From positions 23,449,001 through 23,513,000 of the forward strand of contig NC_046681.1 of the NCBI RefSeq assembly GCF_009870125.1: DNA of 64,000 nucleotides. Direction: 5' to 3'. Of this stretch, positions 20,989-31,358 are shown in pieces. The translations under genes and the position numbers were made by a program. Under the pieces are notes generated by a model, which searched no databases, was not told the DNA's origin, and saw only the letters and a program-made list of their open reading frames with translations. Within the stretch, counting starts at the first letter, position 1, and the number at the start of each line of letters is the position of its first letter. Source of the DNA: Drosophila pseudoobscura (Eukaryota; Arthropoda; Insecta; Diptera; Drosophilidae).

Positions 20989-23900
20989 GTAGGTACACAC
21001 AAAATATTCGGCTGCTCCTTTTAGCTCCTGTTTTGTGTCTCTGCTCTCTCTCTCTCACTTAGTGGTCTCTCGTCTCTATCTCTCTGTCTGTCTTTGCATC
21101 GCTCTCTCTCTCGCGCCCTCACTCGCCTGCTGACTGAAATCCATTCAATCCGCTCTCTCTCTCTTTGCCTGTGTGTTGTGTTTGCTTGCTCTCTCCTCCG
21201 TCAGCACCTGGTGGTGCGTACGCATTTACCGCTGCTCTCCCTCGGTGGGTGGGTATGGTTACCCTGGCAGGCAGGCATTCAGGCAAGCAACCCTTAGAAA
21301 TTGGTCCTCAAAAGTGCGTTTTCCTAATGACACTTTTTTTTGGGTAGCCCATGGTCTCGTGCCCCGTTCTGCAATGCTGCAGCGCCCGCCGGCACACAGC
21401 TAACTGTGCCACTTTCCCCTCCCCTCCTCTCCCCACAGCACCACCACCACCACAACACCGTTCATCACCATATCACGCCCCGTCCATCCTTGGCAACTAC
21501 CAAACCAACCACCGCTCACAGAATGCGCAGCAGCTCTCCGGCTCTCATGCTCTCAGATATTCCGTGCATCCATCCCTACAGCCACAGACACAGGCACAGT
21601 CCATAGCCACAGCCATGGCCACTCGGCAACAGCCAATACTCCCAAAATCGAGTCCCGATCCCCAATCCTCCGTACAAACAAATGCTTAATCAACTCTCGA
21701 ATGCCCACATAATGAATGATCTTATATAAACATTGCGGATGGGCTTCCTCTGACATCGGCTTCTGTGGCTGGCTGCTGCTGCTGCCCTTTGCCTCGTGCG
21801 ACACCAGATAACACTGCTCCTCCTCCTCCTCCTCCTGCACTCAGACTCTGAATCCAATCCCCCTTCTGCCACATTTAGGTTGCCCCACTTTCTGTTCTGC
21901 TCCGTTCTGTTCTGTGCCCCCCCATTCAAATCGATCCCGGAGTCGGTTCGCGACTTATTACAGAGTATAATTCTCCTCCGTTTTGTGCTTCCAATTTGTT
22001 TTGTGATTGTTTTTAGGGCCCATACATATGCATATGCATGTGTGTCGTCTCCCCTTGGCTGCTCTCTGTTCGCTGCTTCCTCGAATGGAACCGAACCGAA
22101 CCGAGTGCTTCCGTACTGCCTACCGTCTCTCTGGCCCATCCAATCCCACCCCATCCCCGTCTCCAGCCCCATCCCCATCCCATCCAAGCAGAAGAAAACT
22201 TTCCGCCTCATAAACTCGTGGGCTTGTCTTTCCCCCTCCCCCTCCCACTACCCCGCTCCAGGCACGTGCAACTCTTTCTTTCTTTCTTTCTGTGTGTCTT
22301 TCTTCTCTGACGAAATAAAATGTTGTCAAGCCAATGGACATGGTTATGGATATGGATGGATGGATGGATGTGCCCGTAGATGGGAATGTGGCTATGTCAA
22401 TGTCTTGGCTGTGCGGCTCCTCAAGGCAACAAAAGTGCAAAACAAAAGCCAAAAGAAAATCCAAATCCATTGCTGCATCGCCGTGCAGTTCATTGGCAGG
22501 GGGCCAGCCGAACGTTTCAAGTTTTTTCTTGGTGGTGGTGCTGTTGGTCCTCCCCCTATCCGCCTTATCAGGTGGGAAGCATTTGCACAAACATACATAA
22601 TCTTTTTCGAATTCTTTCGCTCTTCTGTTTTGGATTCGGTTTCAGCCGCTGGCGGAGCCCACTTTCTCCCCTCTTATTGCCAACGAAAGAATGACTCACA
22701 AATATTGCACTTATTCTGTGTCTTTATCTCCATTTAATATCCGGCAGAGGCACAGGAACCGGGCACACTAAACCCTTGAGTAATCGATGAGAAAACACAC
22801 AAACAATCCAGTTAGCCAAGCTCTTATCTAATGATGACAACATTTTGATGTGCCAGATACCCAGTTCCTGGTAGGAGATCGTAGATTCTGCCATTCAGAC
22901 AATTATCGCAAGGTGCGCCGCTGGGGCAAAAAGTGAAAACCAAAGCCAAGGCCTCTTGTCTGTTGGTGTCTGGTGGCTTCCATCATCATTCTGCCCACTT
23001 ATTGATTTTTAATTATTGAAGAGAGGGGCCTCCCCTGGGCTATGACATTGACTTTGATTTTGCTCTCTGCCACCGAACTCTGGCCAACGAACTCCGCCAC
23101 CTTTCGAGAGGCAGCCAGCCTCTTTGAGCCTCTTTGAGCCGCCTCTTATGTCATGCGGCTCCAGCTGCTGCTCTTGCGGGCGTTGTGGTCTGTCTGCTGA
23201 TAAATCTCGGCAACCAATGTCCAATTCCACTTTGAATCCCGTTCGTGACTCATTGCGGTCGCAGTCGATTGGTCGATTGGTCGATTGGCACCCGCGTTGC
23301 CCCGCTCAGATGTGTGAGGGAATGTCTGTTATGGTTTCCATGGTTCTGTAGCCTCCTTAGCCATACTGTGGCTGTGGCTGTGCCAAATCAATACCCAATA
23401 CACCCAATACTCAGGCCAGCACTCGACAACTCTCATTCGATTCATTCAAATTGAAGAGTCAACACAGCAATTGAATTCAATTGGAGAGCCAGAGGCTGCC
23501 AGGCAGCTTTCACTTGCCTCACCGTTGAGATTGTTTTTAATTGCAACACAACTGGTACTGGCCTCTGTCCCAGTCCCAGTCCCTGCTCCATCCATCTATC
23601 CAGCCAGCCAGACAGCCAGCCATCCATCTATCCATCATCCATCTCCATATCATTGCTGTCTCTCGCTCGCTCGCTCGCTCGCCCGCTGACCCGAATAACA
23701 CGAATACAGCAACAACAACAAACAAACAAACATTTTGTGCGGATGCTAATTTTTTGAGTTATGTTTTTTAAACGTGTATAATTAAGTGCCTTACGTATTT
23801 GAAACGATAATCATTTTCAAGCTTCTTTATGCAGAGATTTAATTTCGAATTTCGTTTTCCTTTCTTTTCTTTTTCTTGGTTTTGCGTTGCATTGCGTTGC

Positions 23901-24350
23901 GTTCTCTTGTTGCGCGTTTTGCATTCCATCTTATCGTTTGCGCTGCATTTCTGTTTTTTGACTTGCTGCCACTGCCACGCCCACGCATATGCATCTCACG
24001 CCCATGACCATGTCCAGATGCTGAGGCTTAGCAGAAATGCATTGGCTGGAAGGCCGCCCAGAGGCAGCAACTTGCAGCAAGCATAGAATGCGGCAAGAGA
24101 CTAACAGAAAAACCAAAAAAACACACAAACCAGCAGCACAGCAGCAGCACACGAAAAGAACACTGAATGAATACTGAGCCCGACTCTCGTTTGCATCTTC
24201 CGCATCCCGCATCCCGTATCTTGCATCCATACTACGCGCACAAGCAGCAGCTGGAGCCGGCCACCGCTAGCTAGGCAGCTAGGGAGCTAGGCAAGCGCCC
24301 GCAGGAGCGAAGGAGGAGGAGGCCCTTGTGGAGGGAGGAGCTAGTCTGGA
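20989..24350 (+). other. Long 5' intron region of dock
   Basis: About 3.3 kb of pyrimidine-rich, microsatellite-rich sequence: CT repeats at 21040-21160, TCC repeats near 21813-21836, GGAT repeats near 22345-22370, CCAT/CCAGC repeats at 23585-23645 and GCTC repeats at 23663-23683. Long frames on both strands here are Leu/Pro/Ser low-complexity and do not look coding. The intron's 3' end just before 24351 is not obvious, so part of the right edge may be 5' UTR. Confidence 0.4.
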
Positions 24351-24563
24351 ATGTTGGAACACCCACAGCGGTTCGCGCGTAACATCCCCGACTCCTCAAA
24401 CAGCAGCAGTGCTCATCAGCAGCAGCAGCAGCAGTATCCGCCGCCGCCGCCGCAGCATCAGAATCTGAATCTCAATCAGAATCAAAACCAGATCTACCAG
24501 TACCGTCCGCAGGCGCAGGCACCTGGATCGCCGGCGCACCATCAGCGCCACTCGTCGCTCTCC

Positions 24564-24596
<33 letters not shown>

Positions 24597-26686
24597 CTAC
24601 AGCTGCACCATCGCACCCTGTCGACCGCCTCCAGCTGCAGTGCCCAGCACAAAAGTGTGACCTTCGGCCAGCCAGCGATCGATTACAGCAACGGCGGCGG
24701 CAGCAGCAGCGGTAACTCCTCCAGTTGCAGCGCCGCTGGCAACGCTGGACCCCAATCAATGGCGGGCAACATGAAGCACGGTAAGCTTGAGGCTGATACA
24801 TCCATCGGGACACTCTATAAACTGTTTCCTTCTTCGCTGATTCACAGGCAAATCTCAGGAAGACGTCTGCTACGTGGTAGCCAAGTACGATTATGCGGCG
24901 CAGGGTGCCCAGGAGCTGGACCTGCGCAAGAACGAGCGCTATCTTCTGCTGGACGACTCGAAGCACTGGTGGCGTGTCCAGAACAGCCGCAACCAGTCCG
25001 GCTACGTGCCCAGCAACTATGTGAAGAAGGAGAAGCCCTCGCTCTTCGACAGGTGCGTACCACAGAAAGCCACAAGCCCCGAGTCCGCAACTAAACTTAA
25101 GCCTTCTTCTTGCTCTGATTTCAGCAGTATTAAGATCTCTTTTATATCCACAAATATATCCGTATCTTTATCTGTATCTGTATCTGTAGAAGTATCTCTT
25201 TCCCACTCCTTGGTTTTGCTTTGATTATTGTACTTTATGTTTCCAACTGCTTTCGGCTTTTGTATTTCTGTATTTTGTATTTTGTAAACAAATTCCTTTT
25301 GCTTTCGTTGTCACTTTTGCCACTCAAATGTCGAGCCCCTGGACCCCTGAACCCTACTGCCTGGACCTCAACTAACACCCAAAATGATTGAAACTAGGGC
25401 TAATAGTCTAACCCCAACCAACCACGCCCCTATATGTACATAAAGAACCCCCCCTAGTGGATAGCCTCGATCTGATCTGATTTAATATGTGTCTTTGCAG
25501 CATCAAGAAGAAGGTGAAAAAGGGCTCCGGGTCGAAGACGCTGCCCAACTGTTCGCCGTCCCGGCAGATCGAGAGTCCAACAATGTCGCGACGCTTGCCC
25601 CCCGATCCGGCCGAGGCCATTGGCACGGCCATCGTCAAGTACAACTACCAGGCCCAGCAGCCGGACGAGCTCTCGCTGACCAAGGGCACGCGCATCCTCA
25701 TCCTAGAGAAGTCCAACGACGGATGGTGGCGCGGCCAGAGCGGCAATTCCGTCGGCTGGTTCCCCAGCAACTACACAACCGAGGATTGTGATAACGATGG
25801 CGAGATCCACACCTATGCCATGGCCGAGAACGTGCTCGACATTGTGGTACGCTTTTTAACGATAGATACTAATGTGGTGGCATCTAATGGACGGACTTTC
25901 TCTTCTCTTGCAGGTGGCCCTCTACAGCTTCACGTCGAACAATGACCAGGAGCTGTCGTTTGAGAAGGGTGACCGGCTGGAGATCGTGGATCGGCCCGCC
26001 TCCGATCCGGACTGGTACAAGGCTCGCAACAACCAGGGCCAAGTCGGTTTAGTTCCACGCAATTATCTCCAAGAGTTGAATGACTACCTGGCCACGCCCT
26101 ATCGCAATACTAGCGCCGCCGGCAATGGCAATGGCACTGGCAGCAACAACGGGGCCGGTGGCGGAGGCGGCGGCAGCGGCGGCGGTGGTGGTGGTGGCGG
26201 CGGAGACTCCATGGAACGCCGGAACGAGGGCAACAACAAACCCTCATCGCAGTCTTCTACTCAGCCCATGGAGCGACCAAATTTGGCGGGCAAGACCTGG
26301 TACTACGGAGCCATCACTCGCAGCCAGTGCGATACGGTGCTCAATGGCCACGGCCACGACGGCGACTTCCTCATCAGAGACAGTGAGACTAACGTGAGTG
26401 GAAAGAGAAGAAGTCTTGAAAGGTTTTGAGTGCAGTCAGGCAACGTTCTTCTATTGCATCTCTCGTTCTCTTGCAGATGGGCGACTACTCGGTTTCGCTG
26501 AAGGCCCCCGGCAGGAACAAGCACTTCCGCGTCCACGTGGAGCAGAACATGTACTGCATTGGCCAGCGGAAGTTCCACTCACTGGACCAGCTGGTCGACC
26601 ACTACCAAAGAGCGCCCATCTACACGAACAAGCAGGGCGAGAAGCTGTATCTGGTGCGGTCGCTGCCCAAGGCCAATGGAACGTAA
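24351..26686 (+). CDS. dock: Dreadlocks, Nck-family SH3-SH3-SH3-SH2 adaptor
   Basis: Dock links guidance receptors and other phosphotyrosine proteins to Pak and the actin machinery in growth cones. Exons 24351-24780, 24848-25052, 25501-25846, 25914-26393 and 26477-26686 give 556 residues. The first 140 residues are Gln/Pro/Ser-rich. SH3-1 is near 151-207 ([15 protein letters not shown]), SH3-2 near 255-310 ([15 protein letters not shown]), SH3-3 near 328-383 ([16 protein letters not shown]). A Gly-rich linker follows, then SH2 near 455-550 ([19 protein letters not shown] with the phosphotyrosine-binding Arg, and [18 protein letters not shown]). An internal start at 24760 ([13 protein letters not shown]) matches the short isoform I remember from D. 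melanogaster, so alternative promoters are likely. Confidence 0.95.
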
Positions 26687-28430
26687 ATTGCCACAAGGAT
26701 GAATATCATCAAAGGGGGGGATCATTATTACCCGTATTAAGCATATACAACACAAAGATATACCAAGGCTAACTTATAGGCAGCTCAGCAGCTCAGCTCG
26801 ACGTGTAGTTCAATGTAGTTTCCAAGATTCAGATTCAGTTTCAGATTCAGTCTTAGATTCGGATTAAGATTCAGATTCAGATTCAGTTAAATGCCAAAAC
26901 CGATTCCGGAACCGAGGGTTCAGAGCTGAACTTCAGTTGAGAACAGATCGGATCGGAATGGATCTGTGTGGATCTGTGTACGAGTGTGTGTGTATATAGA
27001 TCTTATATAACCACGGACAAAGGACCTTTTTGTACTTTTATATAATTAAATTAAATTAAATTAACGCTTAATTATCGCATTGGCTATGTTAACCAGAAAG
27101 TGAAAGAGGAACAACACACACATCACATTACAGACATTACCTTTTGTGAGCCGCCTTTCGTTGGAGGTGGCAAGTGAGGGATGAGAGGATGTGCGAGGAT
27201 GGAGGAGGGGAGGGGGATTCAAAGAACAATTCTAGATGTCAACATGCAGCATTACACTTACATAAGTATATAAAACATACCATATACATACATGTGCACA
27301 TATTACTATATTCTAAAACGAAAGTTGTAGCCGACTAAAATGTACACAGAGGACAGGAGCAGTAGAACGAAGAGACTAGAGACCGACAGAGAGCAGGAGA
27401 TGAGAGATGAACGCTTTTAACCCAGAACACACTTGAAAATGTAATATGAAATATGAACCATGCATATATATATAGTATTTATATATATGTAGTATATATG
27501 TACGGGTCGGTATGGTACCCAAATCAGTATGATGATGATGTCTATTATCCGTGCATAACGATTACATTACACTATGTATAACCAAAAGTCCGCAATGAAG
27601 TTGTTTGTGTATGTACATACATAAGTGATGCACAGGGCAACCCCAACACCATGCCACACGCCACACACCACACACCACACACCACAGACCACAGACCAAC
27701 CACACCCACACACACAGCCAGAGTGAGGATCGCTCCTACAGTCATTTTTTTGTTATTTAACCATTTAATTATCGACTACGATATAACCATAACAAATACA
27801 ATTGATATCTCTGGGCAGCTCTGGCTCCAGATGCTGTTCGCAAATAATTATAAAAACATAATCGAATCGTTTGTGCGGGGGCAACCAGGGAGGGGAGGCT
27901 TATATCCACATATATGCCATACTGTACAGTTGATGCAATGCTAACACACCTAGACGACACCCTTTTCAGAATATACATACTCTATTTAATGTTTTATTTA
28001 CGATTACGATTACGATTACGGTTACGATTAAGAGTAAGAGCGCAGCGATTCCAGCTTTAACTTTTGTTTAATTATTGCAATTACATTTTGTTTGCCTTTT
28101 TCATGGCCCTCTGATTATGATTATTATTATCATTATGATTATTATTTTGTTTTTATTTAGCTCTAGGAAAGTGATTAGAGAAACGTTGATTCGGCGGTGG
28201 AGTCGGCTGCCAGACGAGGAGAAAGAGTTAGGTGACTTTCGACTTTCTTTCATATGCGAATTTTTAATATATAAATTTATATATACACGAGTACATACAA
28301 AATAAACCTTAAATAATTTATGGTAATTTCAACAATTGCTAAACCAAACTAGTACTAAAGACGACGAGAACAAACTAGAAATTATACCGAAACGGAAATG
28401 AATAAAAATACATTCAAATAAATTAAAGAA
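26687..28430 (+). other. dock 3' UTR and flank
   Basis: No coding frame. Simple repeats include AGATTC/TTCAGA at 26826-26888, CACAC-type repeats at 27655-27716 and TTACGA at 28000-28030. Several AATAAA or ATTAAA candidates lie between 27050 and 28420, including AATAAACC near 28301, so a long 3' UTR is plausible. Confidence 0.4.
26826..26888. repeat. AGATTC hexamer repeat
   Basis: About ten imperfect copies of AGATTC/CAGATT in tandem within the dock 3' flank, probably transcribed. Confidence 0.8.
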
Positions 28431-28807
28431 AACTATCTCATCTCGCGTCGGATCATTAATTCCCCGCTCAAGAAAAGACAACAACCCTCAAACCACGAAT
28501 AAATAAATTATTTTGATAGCCAAAAGTTGGGGACGCCAGATCGGCGAAGGACCAGAGGATCTAGACTGCTGAAAGGCACCGAAATCTCGATGAGCCGATG
28601 AAGAAAAGATATGCAACGGCCAGATATGTCGCTCGATATAGGACCAACCTGTCTTGGATCGATCGGATAGGCTATCGGAACGTGTCGGCTGCTTAATTAC
28701 CTCATTAGGGATTTTTATTCGTCTGGCACACACACATTTTCTACAAAGTACTTGACACACTTTTTGACTCTTGTGTCCCTCTATCTTGTCCGATTAGATC
28801 TGGCTAA
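28431..28807. other. Unassigned spacer left of the LINE relic
   Basis: AT-rich at the left, then a more complex stretch at 28520-28700 without a long frame. It may be the 5' part of the decayed element next to it, but I see no diagnostic motif. Confidence 0.3.
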
Positions 28808-29475
28808 CCCCCTTGGTTCACCAAAGAAATATTCAATCTAAAAATCTTAAATTCAAGAAGTTGGTTCTCGTTCTGGTTTCTTTCACTATGTAATAGCTCG
28901 GTCAAATTTATCCGTTCTTAACGCTAAATACTATAGGACTTACCTATGTCGATAAGAGATAGGTTTATTCCAGGATTGTCCGCATCGTTGGCAAATAATA
29001 TCAGGCGATGGCCGATCTTGCACAATTTTTCCGCGCAATCTATTCTCAGAAAAGCTGGTCTCCGGTCAGTGTGTTTAATGGGTCCTGACGGAGTTCCCGG
29101 CTATGTACTCAGCTACTGCGTCGAGGCTCTGTGTGGCCCTCTGTCTAAGCTATTCACCCTATCCATTGAATTTTTTAGCTTCCCTCGATCTGGAAGAAAT
29201 AGTTTCTTATTCCTCTCCCAAAGAAAGGTAGCAAGTCTGACGCAAAGAATTATAGAGGTATACCTAAGTTATTCGCTGTTACTAACATGTTTGAGAAGAT
29301 TGTAATTCCGCTCCTAAAAACATCTTTGGAAATGGGTTATATCTTCAGCTCAGCATAGATTTATAAGGCGGCGATAAATTACCAAAAATATATAAGAGTA
29401 CACCTCTTTCAAGAAGACGGATTTCAGTACTCCATAAACCACTCCCTTCTAGCTCAAAAACATGACCTAAATTTA
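28808..29475 (+). mobile_element. Decayed LINE (non-LTR retrotransposon) reverse-transcriptase fragment
   Basis: Pieces of a LINE pol can be read in order on the + strand, in changing frames: PPWFTKEIFNLK near 28808 (the linker before the reverse transcriptase), GPDGVPGYVLSYCVEALCG near 29086, NYRGIPKLFAVTNMFEKIV near 29249, SSAQHRFIRRR near 29348, and TDFS plus INHSLLAQKHDLN near 29420-29465, which is motif A of the catalytic core with a short deletion. The spacing and order match jockey/CR1-type LINEs. Frame changes and loss of both ends show an old, inactive copy. The exact family cannot be set without a library search. Confidence 0.75.
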
Positions 29476-29545
29476 GTTGAATTTGATGTCAGAGCAAACG
29501 TACTTACATTATACATACCTACAACGAGCGAGAGACTTCAAAGTC

Positions 29546-30047
29546 ATGGAGCAAAATGCCCGAAATCCACAAAGAAACGGCAGTAGTCAGTTTTGCATCT
29601 ACGTATCTCCCACAATGACCTCCCGTGGGACGCAGTACAGTCCCAGATACTGCACTTCGACCCGTGAGACCTTGTCGCAACGCCTGTGGCGGTGGTTCGG
29701 TAGAGGTCTCTGGAACATTATTGTGTTCGGGCTGAGCTCTCTATTGACTCTATTCGTACTCGTCTACGTAGCACTCCTGCTGGAAAACTACAAGATCCGG
29801 ACCGGGGGCCCACCGTGCATCTGCTGTCCGGAATGGCTCGAATCCGCGATGTCCGACTTAAGTGCATTGCTGCTGGAGAAGATGGGTCGACCCAGACGAA
29901 TGCCGTCAGCATACCCGATAAAAAATAGCATAAATGTTTCAATATAAGTGAAAATATTAAAATTCCAGAGGCTTTTTCTTGGGTGAAGAGGAGCAGACCC
30001 TGACCCTTGCTGGACGATCGGCTCTTGGCCATGAAGCCTTCATTTAG
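29546..30047 (+). CDS. Unrecognised small single-pass membrane protein
   Basis: A frame from the ATG at 29546 runs unspliced to 29947 (133 residues). It has a Ser/Thr/Arg-rich N-terminus, the amphipathic RLWRWFGRGLW, one strong membrane helix IIVFGLSSLLTLFVLVYVALL, then GGPPCICCPEWLESAMSDL. A weak 5' splice site (CC|GTCAGC, 29904/29905) and an acceptor TTCCAG at 29968 would replace the last residues by GFFLGEEEQTLTLAGRSALG and HEAFI, stop at 30045-30047, giving 145 residues. This second ending has better coding composition. I know no family match. It begins 70 bp after the LINE relic. Real coding status is uncertain, although composition and membrane helix are not what chance frames in AT-rich spacer show. 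Confidence 0.5.
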
Positions 30048-30222
30048 GGGATTGCATTTAGCTGTATTGACTGAAGGAAGCTTGCATGGTATCAAAACAA
30101 TATTTGGCACCTCTACTGACGAAGCCATTATTCTTTCTTGTGATTGGAAATGTCTCCTTTTGATAGCTACATTTATAGGAGTAATTCTCACTTCACTCCA
30201 AATTAAAAAAAAAAGAAGATAA
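30031..30222 (+). CDS. Small tail-anchored-like ORF overlapping the previous gene
   Basis: A 63-residue frame beginning MKPSFRGLHLAVLTEGSLHG and ending in a hydrophobic segment CLLLIATFIGVILTSLQI followed by KKKRR and stop. This is the layout of a tail-anchored or ER-retained protein. Its ATG overlaps the stop of the spliced form of the upstream gene by 17 bases, so the pair could be a dicistronic unit. It may equally be chance; no homologue is recognised. Confidence 0.25.
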   Translation: MKPSFRGLHLAVLTEGSLHGIKTIFGTSTDEAIILSCDWKCLLLIATFIGVILTSLQIKKKRR

Positions 30223-31358
30223 TTATGGACATAGCGTTCTTATTTCTTTTTATTGAAATTTTCGTAGTTTAAATAACTTTAAGGCTTCGATAATGTTGTT
30301 TTGTTTGTAAGGCTAAAAATGGAAAAATTCTTGCTTCTTATCTGGACATGGACATGGACATGTGAAGAGTGAGCGTGAACGTGATTCATGGATGAGGGAT
30401 GAGGGTAGGGGTTCGGGGTTCGGGGCAGGGCGGGCATTACATTTGGGGCTTACAATTATAAACACACAGACAGCCAGACAGACCGTGTGTACGCACGTAC
30501 TAACGTCTGTTGGTGGTGTAACAAAGTTAAACTTTTATTTTGTTTTTTAGTTTGAGCAATCTGCACGCCCGATATCGCGCACGTACGGCTGTGGCTGCGG
30601 CTGCGGCTGGCAGAGAGCAGAGCAATGAAAACAAGAAGCATTTCATTAGGTACAAAAGCATATATATATATATATATATACAGATATATATATGTATATA
30701 TCTGGAGTCAGTAGTATCTGTATCTTTTTATCTGTATCCGTATAGTAGTAGTACGTTATAATTTATAGTTTTATAATCTTATTAAGGCCACACAATCAAT
30801 AACACTGACAGAGTTTCTTATCCGCAACGAAAGTGCTAGAGGGACAGTAGGGACAGTGCTAACAGACAGTGACAGTGACAGTGACATTGAAATCTCCATA
30901 ACTATAGAGAGATAGAGAGAGAAACGAGAGAAAGAGAGCTCCTTAAGATCGGGGCATCTGCGTCCCCCCCTCACTAGTATTAGTATAATGAAGGGCCCCC
31001 CGTATGTTTGGAGGGGAGCTCCTGTACAAGTTCTAGAGTTATCATATAAAAGAATATATATATATCATCCTGCGTCTACTCCTGCTCTGAGACAGAGTGC
31101 CGTGTCGTGTACACATTTCACCTATGTACACAGCGAGTGTGTTTTATGTATATATACTCGTATGTAGTAGATTAATGCTATTGTTCGTAAAATGGACTAA
31201 TTTCGGTTCGGTTCACTCGCAGCGCAGCGCAGTTGTTCCGTCCGTTTCGTTCTATTCCGTCCGGGGGCTCCGTTCCCTGGCTGGCTTTGATCGGCTGGCT
31301 GTCAGCGCCTCAGCCAAGTGTCGGCGGCGAGTGGCGAGTTTTGCTTCTGGGTTGAGTC
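30223..31358 (-). other. Probable drongo 3' UTR and flank
   Basis: On the minus strand several AATAAA signals (TTTATT on +) occur near 30250 and 30535. A TATA dinucleotide repeat lies at 30660-30700 and GACAGT repeats at 30845-30885. No coding frame seen. Confidence 0.4.
30660..30700. repeat. TA dinucleotide microsatellite
   Basis: Long alternating TA tract with a few CAGATATATATG interruptions in the probable drongo 3' UTR. Confidence 0.8.

Noticed and set aside
21796-22737. A 313-residue open frame (+) in the dock intron region
   Set aside because: Leu, Pro, Ser and Cys low complexity from CT-rich DNA, overlapped by other frames of equal quality, with no splice or domain support.
29718-30191. 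A 157-residue minus-strand frame over the small membrane-protein gene
   Set aside because: It has an internal hydrophobic stretch but no clear start context, and the + strand frames have better composition and a possible intron.
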